From: Paraburkholderia caribensis
GTDB taxonomy: Bacteria > Pseudomonadota > Gammaproteobacteria > Burkholderiales > Burkholderiaceae
Direction: 5' to 3'
Assembly (NCBI RefSeq): GCF_002902945.1
Contig: NZ_CP026103.1
Coordinates: 1,488,001-1,552,000 of the forward strand
DNA: 64,000 bases
The notes under the pieces are model-generated. The model was not told the DNA's origin, searched no databases, and saw nothing but the letters and a program-made list of their open reading frames with translations. How positions within the stretch are numbered: the stretch's first letter is position 1; each line of letters begins with the position of its first letter. The translations under genes were made by a program, and so were the position numbers. This document shows, one piece after another, positions 25,583 to 34,698 of the stretch.

Positions 25583-26731
25583 ATGGCACACCCGGCAAGG
25601 ACGGTCGCAATCGAAGCACTGGTCGACGAGCTGCTGACCGGTTGCGATCGGCCCTTCAGCGAAGCGCGCTCGATGCCGCCCGGTGTCTACACGTCGCCCG
25701 AATTTCTCGCGCTTGAAGAACGCAATATCTTTTCGCGCGAATGGCAATGCGTCGGCCGCGCGAGCGCACTGAAGCATGCCGGCGACTACCTGACTGCACG
25801 TATCGGCGACCAGCCGGTTGTCGTCCTGCGCGACGAGCAGATGCAATTGAAAGCGATGTCGAATGTCTGCCTGCATCGCATGTCGGTGCTGCTCGAAGGA
25901 CGCGGCAACGTGCGCAGGATCGTGTGCCCGTATCACGCGTGGAATTACTCGCTGGATGGCGCGCTGAAAGGCGCACCGCTGATGGATCGACAAGAAGGCT
26001 TCTGCAAGGAAAGCTATCGCCTGCCTGCCGTGCGTTGTGAAGAATGGCAAGGCTGGATCTACGTGACGCTCGATGAAAACGCCCTGCCCGTGCACACGCA
26101 ACTCGCTGGATTGAGCGAGTTGATTGGCGCATACGGCATGTCCGACTACATCGAAACTTTCTATGAAGAGCACGTGTGGGACACGAACTGGAAGATCCTC
26201 GCGGAAAATTTCATGGAGAGCTATCACCTGCCGATGCTGCATCGCGCGACGGTAGGCCCGCACTCGCGGCTCGAAGAAATGGAATGCCCGCCCGGCCTCC
26301 CGGCTTTCAACTATCACTGGATCACGAAGGAAGCATCCTTGCCGATTGGCAATGCACATCCGGACAACACGCGTCTGACGGGACACTGGCGCAAGACCAC
26401 CGCCCTGCTTGCGATTTACCCGACGCATCTGGTGACGCTGACGCCGGGCTACTTCTGGTATCTCGTGCTGCAGCCCGAAGGCGTGGGGCGCGTGCATATC
26501 CGCTTTGGCGGCGGCCTGGCGCCGGAGTTCGTCGCCGATCCGCAAGCGCACGCCTATATGGCGACACTCAAACAGCTGCTCGACGAAGTGAACGCGGAAG
26601 ACCGGCGCGGCGTGGAAGCCGTGTTTCGCGGCGTGCATGCGCCGCTTGCGAAGCCCGGTCATCTGAGTCATCTCGAACGCCCCAACTATGACTTCGCACG
26701 CTATCTCGCGGCGAAGATCGGCACGCATTGA
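25583..26731 (+). CDS. Rieske non-haem iron oxygenase, alpha subunit (quaternary-amine type)
   Basis: 382 aa. The Rieske 2Fe-2S ligands are C96, H98, C115 and H118 (CLH ... CPYH). The mononuclear iron site reads ENFMESYHLPMLH: N209, E212, H215, H220. Most ring hydroxylases have Asp at the bridging position; Glu there is the mark of the carnitine oxygenase (CntA) / glycine-betaine demethylase group. A quaternary ammonium or N-methylated substrate is therefore the best guess. Excellent AAGGAGGG ribosome site. It heads an operon with a PotABCD-like importer; no reductase is adjacent, the nearest being at 32344-33495. Confidence 0.92.
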   Translation: MAHPARTVAIEALVDELLTGCDRPFSEARSMPPGVYTSPEFLALEERNIFSREWQCVGRASALKHAGDYLTARIGDQPVVVLRDEQMQLKAMSNVCLHRMSVLLEGRGNVRRIVCPYHAWNYSLDGALKGAPLMDRQEGFCKESYRLPAVRCEEWQGWIYVTLDENALPVHTQLAGLSELIGAYGMSDYIETFYEEHVWDTNWKILAENFMESYHLPMLHRATVGPHSRLEEMECPPGLPAFNYHWITKEASLPIGNAHPDNTRLTGHWRKTTALLAIYPTHLVTLTPGYFWYLVLQPEGVGRVHIRFGGGLAPEFVADPQAHAYMATLKQLLDEVNAEDRRGVEAVFRGVHAPLAKPGHLSHLERPNYDFARYLAAKIGTH

Positions 26732-26763
26732 TTACGACGCAACACCGACAGGACGCCAGCACG

Positions 26764-27951
26764 ATGTCAAACCCTTCCTTCATTTCATTCTCGGGCGTGA
26801 GCAAATCGTATGACGGCGCGCATTACGTCGTCGACGATCTGAACCTCGACGTGCGCAAGGGCGAATTCCTGTCGTTGCTCGGGCCGTCGGGTTCTGGCAA
26901 GACCACTACGCTGATGATGCTCGCGGGTTTCGAAACGCCCACGCAAGGCGAGATCCGCCTCGACGGAAGACGGCTCGACGACAAGCCGCCGCATCAGCGC
27001 GACATCGGCATGGTGTTCCAGAACTACGCGCTCTTTCCCCATCTGACGATTGCCGAGAACGTCGCGTTTCCGCTTTCCGTGCGCCGCGTCAGTCGCGCCG
27101 AGCAGAAGACCCGCGTGAAGCGCGCCCTGGAGATGATCGAGCTGCCGCATCTGGCGAACCGCCGTCCCTCGCAACTGTCGGGTGGACAACAGCAGCGCGT
27201 CGCGCTGGCGCGCGCGCTGGTGTTCGAGCCGAGCGTCGTGCTGATGGACGAACCGCTCGGCGCGCTCGACAAGCGTCTGCGCGAAACGATGCAATACGAG
27301 ATCATGCGGCTGCATCGCGAACTGTCGCTCACGATCGTCTACGTGACGCACGATCAGGCCGAAGCGCTGACCATGTCGGACCGCGTCGCGGTCTTCTCCG
27401 ATGGCCGCATCCAGCAGGCCGCCACGCCGAGCGAGCTTTACGAGAACGCACAGAATGCCTTCGTCGCGAACTTCGTCGGCGAGAACAATGGACTGACGGG
27501 ACGCGTCATCGACGTAAGCGACGCCAGCGCGACGCTCGCGCTGGCGGACGGCAGCATCATTCGCGGCCGCTGCGAAAGCGGCCTGCGCGAAGGCGACGAC
27601 GCGATGCTCGCGCTGCGCCCCGAGCGCGCACATATCCCGAGCGCCGAAGGCACGCAGGTCGACGGACATAGCAACGTCGTGCAGGCCCGCGTCGAGGAAC
27701 TCGTGTATTGCGGTGATCATCACCGCGTCCATCTGAAGCTCGGCGCGCGCGACGCCATCGTCGTCAAGGTGCCCAACACACAACGCCACGCCCTGCCCGC
27801 GCCCGGCAACATGGTCGAGGTCGCATGGCGCCACGACGACTGCAAGATCCTCGCAATGACGGCAAGCGCGCATCGCAACGCGCCTGCCAATTATTCCCCG
27901 CCGTCTCCTTTACCTACCATCATTACGACCGCACCTGCAGGAGCCAACTGA
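26764..27951 (+). CDS. ABC importer ATPase (PotA/spermidine-putrescine type)
   Basis: 395 aa. Walker A GPSGSGKTT, Q-loop VFQNYALFPHLT, signature LSGGQQQR and Walker B VVLMDEP are all intact, followed by a C-terminal TOBE domain. The frame can be opened by a TTG overlapping the Rieske stop, but the ATG at 26764 matches the family's start. It powers the two permeases encoded downstream. Four transporter genes in order ATPase, binding protein, permease, permease. Confidence 0.93.
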   Translation: MSNPSFISFSGVSKSYDGAHYVVDDLNLDVRKGEFLSLLGPSGSGKTTTLMMLAGFETPTQGEIRLDGRRLDDKPPHQRDIGMVFQNYALFPHLTIAENVAFPLSVRRVSRAEQKTRVKRALEMIELPHLANRRPSQLSGGQQQRVALARALVFEPSVVLMDEPLGALDKRLRETMQYEIMRLHRELSLTIVYVTHDQAEALTMSDRVAVFSDGRIQQAATPSELYENAQNAFVANFVGENNGLTGRVIDVSDASATLALADGSIIRGRCESGLREGDDAMLALRPERAHIPSAEGTQVDGHSNVVQARVEELVYCGDHHRVHLKLGARDAIVVKVPNTQRHALPAPGNMVEVAWRHDDCKILAMTASAHRNAPANYSPPSPLPTIITTAPAGAN

Positions 27952-27952
27952 C

Positions 27953-29008
27953 ATGCGCACTCAAATCAAGGCACAACGTGCCGCACTTGCCGCACTCTCC
28001 GTTTTCGCGTTCTTCGCCGCCAGTGCTCAGGCGGCGGAAACACTTTCCGTCGTGACCTTCGGCGGCGCTTATGAAGCGGCTGCGAAGAAGGCCTATTTCG
28101 AGCCGTTCACGCAAGCCACAGGCGTAGGCTTTTCGACGGAATCCTACGACGGCGGCCTCGCCAAGCTCTCCGCAATGGAACAGGCGAAGAACACCACGTG
28201 GGACCTGATCGACCTCGAAACGAACGACGCAATCACCGCCTGCGACGAAGGCCTGCTGCAGAAGTTCGACAAGAAGACGCTGGGCAAGACGAGCGATTTC
28301 ATTCCCGGCTCGATCAGCGATTGCGCGGTCGCTAGCATGGTCTGGTCCACGGTCTTCGCCTACGATGCGAGCAAGCTGAAGACCGCGCCGACCACCGTCG
28401 CCGATTTCTTCGACCTGCAGAAATTCCCGGGCAAGCGCGGGCTGCGCAAGTCGCCGAAGGTATCGATGGAATGGGCGCTGATTGCCGACGGCGTCGATCC
28501 CAAGGATGTGTACAAAGTACTCGCCACGCCCGCAGGCGTCGATCGCGCGTTCAAGAAGCTCGATACGATCAAGAAGAACATCGTCTGGTGGGAATCGGGC
28601 GCACAGGCGCCGCAGTTGCTGGCGGACGGCGCGGTGGTGATGACGCAAGCCTACAACGGCCGCATCGACGATGCCGCGAAGAAAGACAACAAGCCGTTCA
28701 AGGCCGTCTGGGACGCGCAGGTCTACGACTTCGACTGGTGGGGCATTCCGACAGGCGCGAAGCACGCAGACGCCGCGGCGAAATTCATCGTGTCCGCTTC
28801 GCAACCGAAAGCGTACGCGGATCTCTCGAAGTACATCGCCTACGCGCCGCCGCGCAAGGATGCGATCGCACTCGTCGACAAGCAACGGCTGTCCGATCTG
28901 CCGACCTCGCCGCAGAACTTCAAGCGTGCGTTGCAGATCAACGCGAACTTCTGGGCCGACAACGCCGACCAGATCAACAAGCGCTTCCAGACCTGGCTGA
29001 CTCAGTAA
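27953..29008 (+). CDS. ABC importer periplasmic binding protein (PotD/PotF-like)
   Basis: 351 aa with signal peptide ending SAQA-AETL. Mature protein is of the polyamine/betaine-like binding family (ETLSVVTFGGAYEAAAKKAYFEPFTQATG ... GMTQAYNGRIDD-like region VVMTQAYNGRIDDA). It starts one base after the ATPase stop with GGAG in front, so is translationally coupled. Polyamines, opines, ferric chelates and small cations are known ligands of the group; the adjacent Rieske enzyme favours a cationic N-methylated compound. Confidence 0.92.
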   Translation: MRTQIKAQRAALAALSVFAFFAASAQAAETLSVVTFGGAYEAAAKKAYFEPFTQATGVGFSTESYDGGLAKLSAMEQAKNTTWDLIDLETNDAITACDEGLLQKFDKKTLGKTSDFIPGSISDCAVASMVWSTVFAYDASKLKTAPTTVADFFDLQKFPGKRGLRKSPKVSMEWALIADGVDPKDVYKVLATPAGVDRAFKKLDTIKKNIVWWESGAQAPQLLADGAVVMTQAYNGRIDDAAKKDNKPFKAVWDAQVYDFDWWGIPTGAKHADAAAKFIVSASQPKAYADLSKYIAYAPPRKDAIALVDKQRLSDLPTSPQNFKRALQINANFWADNADQINKRFQTWLTQ

Positions 29009-29074
29009 GCGCGCCAGTAACCCCGGCAGCAACTTCGCTGTTTAAACGCGCAACGAGAGCAAAGAGAGCCCGAC

Positions 29075-30340
29075 GTGACTACCAGCATGCCCGTATCGGC
29101 CCAAACCGCGGCGTCGGGCTCTCCGACGAGAGCCAGCGGCCGCGCGTCGTTTCAGAAAGCGCAGCGCCGCGCGTCGGCTCAGGCGCTGTTGCTTGCGCTG
29201 CCGTTGATCCTGTTCCTGCTATCGACGTTCATCGCGCCGATCGCGTTGCTGCTCGCGCGCAGCGTGCAGAACCACGAAGTGCCCGACAGCATGCCCGCGC
29301 TCACGCGCGCGCTCGATGCATGGGACGGGCGCGGCGTACCCGACGAGCGCACCTTCGCGCTGCTTGCGTCGGGCTTGAAGGAAGCGCAAGGGAGCGGGCA
29401 GCTCGGCACGGTCGCGCGACGCCTGAATTTCGCTCAGCCCGAGTTCCGCAGCCTGCTGATGCGTACCGCGCGCAATGTGCCCGCTGACGCGCCGCCTGCC
29501 TGGAAGCCGGCGCTCATTGAAATGGACGAGCGCTGGAATTCGCCCGAAACCTGGCGCCTGCTCAAACGCGCCGCCGCATCGCCGACGCCGGACTATCTGC
29601 TCGCCGCCGTCGATGCACAGGTCACGCCGCAAGGTTCGGTCGAATTCGTGCCGGACAATTCGTCGGTCTATCGGCAAGCGTTCCTGCGCACGATCTCGAT
29701 CAGCGCGACCGTGACGGTGCTGTGTCTGCTGCTCGGCTATCCCGTCGCGTGGATGCTCGCCAATCTACCCGCGAAGAGCAGCAACCGCCTGATGCTGCTC
29801 GTGATCGTGCCGTTCTGGACCTCGCTGCTGGTGCGCACCACCGCGTGGTACGTGCTGTTGCAGCCGGGCGGCGTCATCAACAGTCTGCTGATGGGACTCG
29901 GGCTCGCCACGCATCCCGTGCCGCTCATCTTCAATCGCGCGGGCGTGCTGATCGGCATGACGCACGTGCTGTTGCCGTACATGATTCTCGCTATCTATTC
30001 GGTGATGAAAAGCGTGTCACCCGTTTACGTGCGCGCGGCACAGTCGCTCGGCGCGCATCCCTTCACCGCATTCGTGCGTGTGTATGTGCCGCAAACGCTG
30101 CCGGGCGTCGGCGCGGGCTGCTTCCTTGTGTTCGTGCTTGCGCTCGGTTACTACATCACGCCCGCATTGCTCGGCGGAGCGGGCGACGAGATGATCAGCC
30201 AGCTCATCGCCATGCAGACCAATACGCAGCTCAACTGGGGACTGGCGGGCGCGCTGTCGGCGTATCTGGTGATCTTCACCGCGATCTTCTACTTCCTGTT
30301 CAACCGCATCGTCGGCATCGACCGTTTGCGCTTCGGTTGA
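29075..30340 (+). CDS. ABC importer permease (PotB-like) with long periplasmic insert
   Basis: 421 aa, much longer than the usual 280-300. After the first helix (ALLLALPLILFLLSTFIAPIALLL) there is an insert of about 130 hydrophilic residues before helix 2 (ISISATVTVLCLLLGYPVAWML). The EAA-like loop is seen as RAAQSLGAHPFTAFVRVYVPQTLPG. This long-insert form is known in proteobacterial PotB relatives. Starts at GTG 29075. Forms the membrane channel with the next gene product. Confidence 0.92.
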   Translation: MTTSMPVSAQTAASGSPTRASGRASFQKAQRRASAQALLLALPLILFLLSTFIAPIALLLARSVQNHEVPDSMPALTRALDAWDGRGVPDERTFALLASGLKEAQGSGQLGTVARRLNFAQPEFRSLLMRTARNVPADAPPAWKPALIEMDERWNSPETWRLLKRAAASPTPDYLLAAVDAQVTPQGSVEFVPDNSSVYRQAFLRTISISATVTVLCLLLGYPVAWMLANLPAKSSNRLMLLVIVPFWTSLLVRTTAWYVLLQPGGVINSLLMGLGLATHPVPLIFNRAGVLIGMTHVLLPYMILAIYSVMKSVSPVYVRAAQSLGAHPFTAFVRVYVPQTLPGVGAGCFLVFVLALGYYITPALLGGAGDEMISQLIAMQTNTQLNWGLAGALSAYLVIFTAIFYFLFNRIVGIDRLRFG

Positions 30341-30377
30341 GCGACGCCTACACGACGCCACACGACAAGGGGCCGCC

Positions 30378-31205
30378 ATGCAAAACCAACGGAAGAAGGT
30401 GTTGACGGAGCGCATTGCGACGCAATGGGTGCGCGTGCATACCGCGCTCGTTCTATTCTTTCTGATCGCGCCCATTCTCGCGATCATCCCGCTCTCGTTC
30501 AATTCGGGTTCGTATTTCTCGTACCCGCTGCAGGGCTTTTCGCTGCGCTGGTACGAGCAGGCGTTGACCAGCGGCGACTGGCAGCGCGCGCTTTTGAACA
30601 GCCTCGGCATCGGCGCGGCATCGACGCTGATCGCCACGTGTCTCGGCACGCTCGCGGCGCTCGGCCTGAGCCGCACACAGTTTCCGCTGCGCTCGCTGAT
30701 CATGCCGATCATCATTTCGCCGATGATCGTGCCCATCGTCGTGGTCGCGGCCGGCTTCTATCTGATCTTCGCGCCGCTCGGGCTCGTGAATTCGTATCCA
30801 GGTGTCGTGCTGGCGCATGCGGCGCTCGGCACGCCGTTCGTCGTCATCACCGTGACGGCGTCGCTGCTGTCGTTCGATCAGAGTCTGCTGCGCGCCGCCT
30901 CGGGTCTCGGCGCCAGGCCCTGGATCGCGTTCAGGCGTGTCACGCTGCCGCTCATTGCGCCCGCCGTCGCGACGGGCAGCGTGTTCGCCTTTGCCACTTC
31001 GTTCGATGAAGTGATCGTGATTCTGTTCATCGGCGGGCCGGACCAGACCACCGTGCCGCGGCAGATGTGGAGCGGCATCCGCGATTCGATCGATCCGTCG
31101 ATCCTCGCCGTCGCGACCATGTTGATCGTGTTTGCGGTGCTGCTGTTCGCCAGCATCAACTGGCTGCGCAGCCGCGCTGCGGCTGCGAGCCAGGCGCTCG
31201 TCTAG
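30378..31205 (+). CDS. ABC importer permease (PotC-like)
   Basis: 275 aa, six helices, second permease of the importer. The EAA loop reads RAASGLGARPWIAFRRVTLPLIAP, followed by SFDEVIVILFIGGPDQTTVPRQMW, a stretch typical of PotC/YdcV. 37 bases after the PotB-like gene. The gene ends five bases from the convergent DUF2817 gene, closing the operon. Confidence 0.93.
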   Translation: MQNQRKKVLTERIATQWVRVHTALVLFFLIAPILAIIPLSFNSGSYFSYPLQGFSLRWYEQALTSGDWQRALLNSLGIGAASTLIATCLGTLAALGLSRTQFPLRSLIMPIIISPMIVPIVVVAAGFYLIFAPLGLVNSYPGVVLAHAALGTPFVVITVTASLLSFDQSLLRAASGLGARPWIAFRRVTLPLIAPAVATGSVFAFATSFDEVIVILFIGGPDQTTVPRQMWSGIRDSIDPSILAVATMLIVFAVLLFASINWLRSRAAAASQALV

Positions 31206-31210
31206 AGCGG

Positions 31211-32332
31211 TTAGCGCTGAACCGGCTGGATACCGGGCAACGCGGCAAGCGCGCGCTTCCAGATCTGCCGCGTGCGCGTCCACACCAGCTCGCGCCAGTC
31301 GTCGTCGGCGGGCATGAACGAATCGAACAGCGCACGGCTGATCGCGCGGCCGCGCGCATCGCGTGGATCGCCGTAAAGATGCAGCCAGTGGTCGTCGCGT
31401 AACGCAGTGTGCATGGGCGCTTCGGGATAGGTGCCGCATTCGATCACGAGTTGCATCAGATGCGTATCGGGCAACGCATCGAGCATCGCTTGCGAGGTAT
31501 AGCCTGTCGCGCGCGCGACCACACCCGTTTCGCTGACTTCGGCATCCGCGTGGGTGAGCAGCGTATAGAGCCACGGGCCATACAAACGCTGCGCATCGGC
31601 GAGGCCCGGATAAGCTCGTTGCGTGATCGACATGAGCATTGGATGGCCGAATGCGCCCGCGCCCGTATGCAGATCGAAGACGAACGCGACCTGAGCCGGT
31701 TTCAGAAAACGCCCGGCAATGTCCCGCAGCGTACGGTTGGACCAGGTAGGCTGCTGCCCGCCATAGAAGAGACCGTCGGCGTGAAGGTACTGGCCCGCGC
31801 CGACGATTGCCTGCACGCCAGACCAGCCGAGCGCCGCGACATTCCTGGCGAGCAGGTCATCGGCATGCTGCCGTTGAGGGCCGTCGATGTCGCGGCACGT
31901 ATAGATCTCATGCAGCGCTTCGTAACGCGAATTGTCGGGCAGCGCAGCCGCGAAGTCGACGTAGTTGCGATTCAGATCGACGTTGTCCTCGTTCACGCGC
32001 CTGACCCACGCCGTGCCCCACGGATTGATCAGATGAACCATCAGCACGGCGACGTCGTCGGGTAACGGCTGCGATGCCAGTTCGCGCAGCCAGGCCGCTT
32101 GACAGGTCGAACCGTAGTAGCCCTCCACGCCATGTGTGCCCGATAGCGTCATCAGCACACGGGAAGCGTCGGGCTTGCCGAGCCACGCGACGTCGGTCGC
32201 GAGTGCTTCGCCGTTTGGTCCTTTCAGGGGGTGTGCGTACGTCGTCAAGACGGCGCCGGCTGCGCGGGCCGCATCGATAAACTGAGTGCGCTGCGTGTCG
32301 AAACTGGGTTCGATGGGAAAGCCGATCTTCAT
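31211..32332 (-). CDS. DUF2817 / M14-like zinc metallohydrolase
   Basis: 373 aa. Carboxypeptidase-like fold: LSGTHGVEGYYGS has the HxxE zinc pair, VNEDNVDLNRNYVDF the substrate-binding NR pair, and FVFDLHTGAGAFG the third zinc His. DUF2817 proteins are predicted amide/peptide hydrolases. It is the third and last gene of the leftward operon Rieske-reductase-DUF2817, 11 bases after the reductase. It may cleave an amide or conjugate that feeds or follows the oxygenase. Confidence 0.85.
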   Translation of the reverse strand: MKIGFPIEPSFDTQRTQFIDAARAAGAVLTTYAHPLKGPNGEALATDVAWLGKPDASRVLMTLSGTHGVEGYYGSTCQAAWLRELASQPLPDDVAVLMVHLINPWGTAWVRRVNEDNVDLNRNYVDFAAALPDNSRYEALHEIYTCRDIDGPQRQHADDLLARNVAALGWSGVQAIVGAGQYLHADGLFYGGQQPTWSNRTLRDIAGRFLKPAQVAFVFDLHTGAGAFGHPMLMSITQRAYPGLADAQRLYGPWLYTLLTHADAEVSETGVVARATGYTSQAMLDALPDTHLMQLVIECGTYPEAPMHTALRDDHWLHLYGDPRDARGRAISRALFDSFMPADDDWRELVWTRTRQIWKRALAALPGIQPVQR

Positions 32333-32343
32333 AAAGTCCCCGG

Positions 32344-33495
32344 TTATTCAAATGCTTTTGCGTCGTCGGATAGCGCCAGGGTAACGCTTCCTGCGGGCTT
32401 TGCGCAACACAGTAACAGGGTACCTTCCGATGGCGGCTCCAGCGGTTCTTCAGTGTATTCGATTTTCCCGTCGACGAGACTCGTCACGCACGTATTGCAG
32501 ACGCCGATCCGGCAGCTGAATGCGGGAGCATAGCCGTGTTGCTCGGCGAATTCGAGCAGCGAACCGCAGGCTGGGTCCCATGCGACGGGATCGGCTCGCG
32601 GGTGAAAGCGGATGGTCGTTTCAGTGTCGGTTGCCATCCGAATTTCGGCGTGCGGTTTCTCGCTTAAAGGCGCCTCGACCACATTGTCCTCGAGTACCGT
32701 CGCAGGGCCGAAGAACTCGTAATGGATGCGACCACGCTCGATACCGAGGCTGCGCAAGAGCCGCCAGTTAGACTGCATGAAGGCGGGCGGGCCGCATAGA
32801 TAGACTTCGTAGTCGTCGAGCGGCAAGAGCGCTTGCAGCGTGTCGCGCGAAATCAGTCCTTCGCTGTCGAAATACTTCATCGCGCGGTCTTCCGCCGAAG
32901 GAAGCCGGTAGCAGACATGCACATGCACGTTTGGGTGCGCCGCCGCGACGGTCTCCACTTCATGACGAAACGCGTGCACCGCGCCGTTCTCGCAGGCGTG
33001 AATGAAGTACACGCGGCGGTTGTGCGCGCCGTTCATCGCGCGCAAGCGGTGGAGCATGCTGACGAGCGGCGTCAGGCCGACGCCGCCGCTCATCAGCACG
33101 ACGGGTCGCGTCACTTCGTCGCCGCACACGAAAGCACCCGAAGGCCCTGCCAGTTCCAGTTCGTCGCCTGCTTGCACCCGCTCGTGAAGATGGGACGATC
33201 CGCGTCCTGCAGGCACCGCGTCGCCGCCTCGTTCGTGTTTGACGGAGATGCGCCAGCGCGTGTTGTCGGCGGGATCGCCGGAGAGGCTGTACGTGCGCAA
33301 CAATCCCTCGCCTGACGGCAACAGCAGCCTGACCGTGACGTACTGCCCTGCAACGAACGGGGTGAGCGTGCCGCCGTCGACAGGCACGAGATCGAACGAA
33401 ACGATCGATGCGCTTTCCTGCGTGCGCCGCGCCACGCGAAACCGCCTGAAGCGCGACGCAGACAGCGTCTCCCGATCGTCGACGACAACATTCAT
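32344..33495 (-). CDS. Oxygenase reductase with FAD/FMN, NAD(P) and 2Fe-2S domains
   Basis: 383 aa. Ferredoxin-NADP reductase fold: flavin motif LRTYSLSGDP near 70, nucleotide motif MSGGVGLTPLVSML near 133, and CGPPAFM near 235. A C-terminal plant-type ferredoxin has CRIGVCNTC and a fourth Cys in LLCCAKP. It passes electrons from NAD(P)H to an oxygenase. One base separates it from the VanA-like Rieske gene, its obvious partner; it might also serve the reductase-less Rieske enzyme at 25583-26731. Confidence 0.93.
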   Translation of the reverse strand: MNVVVDDRETLSASRFRRFRVARRTQESASIVSFDLVPVDGGTLTPFVAGQYVTVRLLLPSGEGLLRTYSLSGDPADNTRWRISVKHERGGDAVPAGRGSSHLHERVQAGDELELAGPSGAFVCGDEVTRPVVLMSGGVGLTPLVSMLHRLRAMNGAHNRRVYFIHACENGAVHAFRHEVETVAAAHPNVHVHVCYRLPSAEDRAMKYFDSEGLISRDTLQALLPLDDYEVYLCGPPAFMQSNWRLLRSLGIERGRIHYEFFGPATVLEDNVVEAPLSEKPHAEIRMATDTETTIRFHPRADPVAWDPACGSLLEFAEQHGYAPAFSCRIGVCNTCVTSLVDGKIEYTEEPLEPPSEGTLLLCCAKPAGSVTLALSDDAKAFE

Positions 33496-33496
33496 G

Positions 33497-34570
33497 TCAG
33501 TGCTCCGCGCGCTGACGACTCACCACATACACAGGCGCGGGCGCGACCTTTGCCTGCTGCTCACGTTCGATCATCTGCGCAAGCGCGCGCCTGAAACGCA
33601 GTGGTCCGGCGTCGATCGCGAGATCGATGTTCGGCGTGCGGGCATTCTGCATGCCGCGATGAACGGCTGTCAACACGACGCGGTCTTCCTCGAAAGCATG
33701 GCGCACGTCGGCATCGAACTGGCGCGACACCTGTTCGTCCTGCGGGGCGAAGTTGCGGGTCTGGAACCAGTAGTAACGCGTGTGCGATTCGTCGACGGGC
33801 GTCATGAAGTTATACGAGTTCATCAGAAACACGTCGCGATGAAGCGGTGCATCGTCGCCGCCTGTACCCGCCGGGGTGAAGATCGCCTTGATGATCGCGT
33901 GCGACGGGAAGCGCACTTCGTAATGCTGCTTGCGGTCGCACCGCCCTTCGAAGCCGACGAACTGCGCATAGAACGGCGCCACGTCGACATCGCGCATCCA
34001 GCGCGAGACCGTCACGCCATGCGCGGCAACCTCGGTCTTCAGCGGCTCGGCCTCGCACGCGGCATTGCCGAACGACGACGGATGCACCCACGCCACATGC
34101 GAGGGATCGAGCAGATTGTCCGTGACATAGAGGTAGTGGCAGTCCACCGTCATCGCATCGCCGCGATTCACGCCCCACGCCGGATCGCCCCATTCGTCGA
34201 TCTGCACGATCGTCGCGGCGTCCGCCTCATCGGTCTCGCCCATCCAGATCCACAGCAGGCCGTAGCGCTCCGCCAGCGGATAGCTCCGCACCTTCGCGCC
34301 GGGTGGAATGCGCGGGCTGCCAGGCGCGCGCACGCATGCGCCCTCGCAATCGAAAGTCAGGCCGTGATAACCGCATTCCACCTGATCGCCGATCAATCTT
34401 CCCATCGACAGCGGCAGCTTGCGATGCGGGCACGCGTCTTCGAGCGCGACAGGCGTACCGTCCTCGCGGCGATACAACACGACAGGTTCGCCGAGGATCG
34501 TCACGGGCATGAGCGCGTGTGTCACCTCTGCGTCCCATGCTGCGACGTACCATGCATTCCTCAGAAACAT
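33497..34570 (-). CDS. Rieske oxygenase, VanA-like (aromatic demethylase type)
   Basis: 357 aa, the length of vanillate/dicamba O-demethylase oxygenases. Rieske ligands in CPHRKLPLS and CGYHGLTF (about 47-70). Catalytic iron site TDNLLDPSHVAWVH gives Asp plus two His. Enzymes of this type demethylate methoxy-aromatics or hydroxylate related rings. GGAGG precedes the ATG. It heads an operon with its reductase and faces a GcvA-like LysR, with a TTTAGA-N3-TCTAAA palindrome between the starts. Confidence 0.93.
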   Translation of the reverse strand: MFLRNAWYVAAWDAEVTHALMPVTILGEPVVLYRREDGTPVALEDACPHRKLPLSMGRLIGDQVECGYHGLTFDCEGACVRAPGSPRIPPGAKVRSYPLAERYGLLWIWMGETDEADAATIVQIDEWGDPAWGVNRGDAMTVDCHYLYVTDNLLDPSHVAWVHPSSFGNAACEAEPLKTEVAAHGVTVSRWMRDVDVAPFYAQFVGFEGRCDRKQHYEVRFPSHAIIKAIFTPAGTGGDDAPLHRDVFLMNSYNFMTPVDESHTRYYWFQTRNFAPQDEQVSRQFDADVRHAFEEDRVVLTAVHRGMQNARTPNIDLAIDAGPLRFRRALAQMIEREQQAKVAPAPVYVVSRQRAEH

Positions 34571-34657
34571 TGCGCTGCCTCCGTTATGTCGTTTTCACTT
34601 GCGGTCAGGATAAAAAGCCAAAACATAAAAGAACAGATGTCAAACTCTGGCTGTTCG

Positions 34658-34672
34658 TTTAGAGTTTCTAAA
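34658..34672. promoter_or_regulatory. LysR operator candidate, copy 1 (TTTAGA-N3-TCTAAA)
   Basis: TTTAGAGTTTCTAAA lies between the divergent Rieske and LysR starts. The same 15-bp palindrome with one changed spacer base recurs at 37429-37443. It contains inverted CTAA half-sites like those bound by GcvA-type regulators. Confidence 0.65.
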
Positions 34673-34698
34673 TCGTCGAACCTTCCCCCACCCATACG

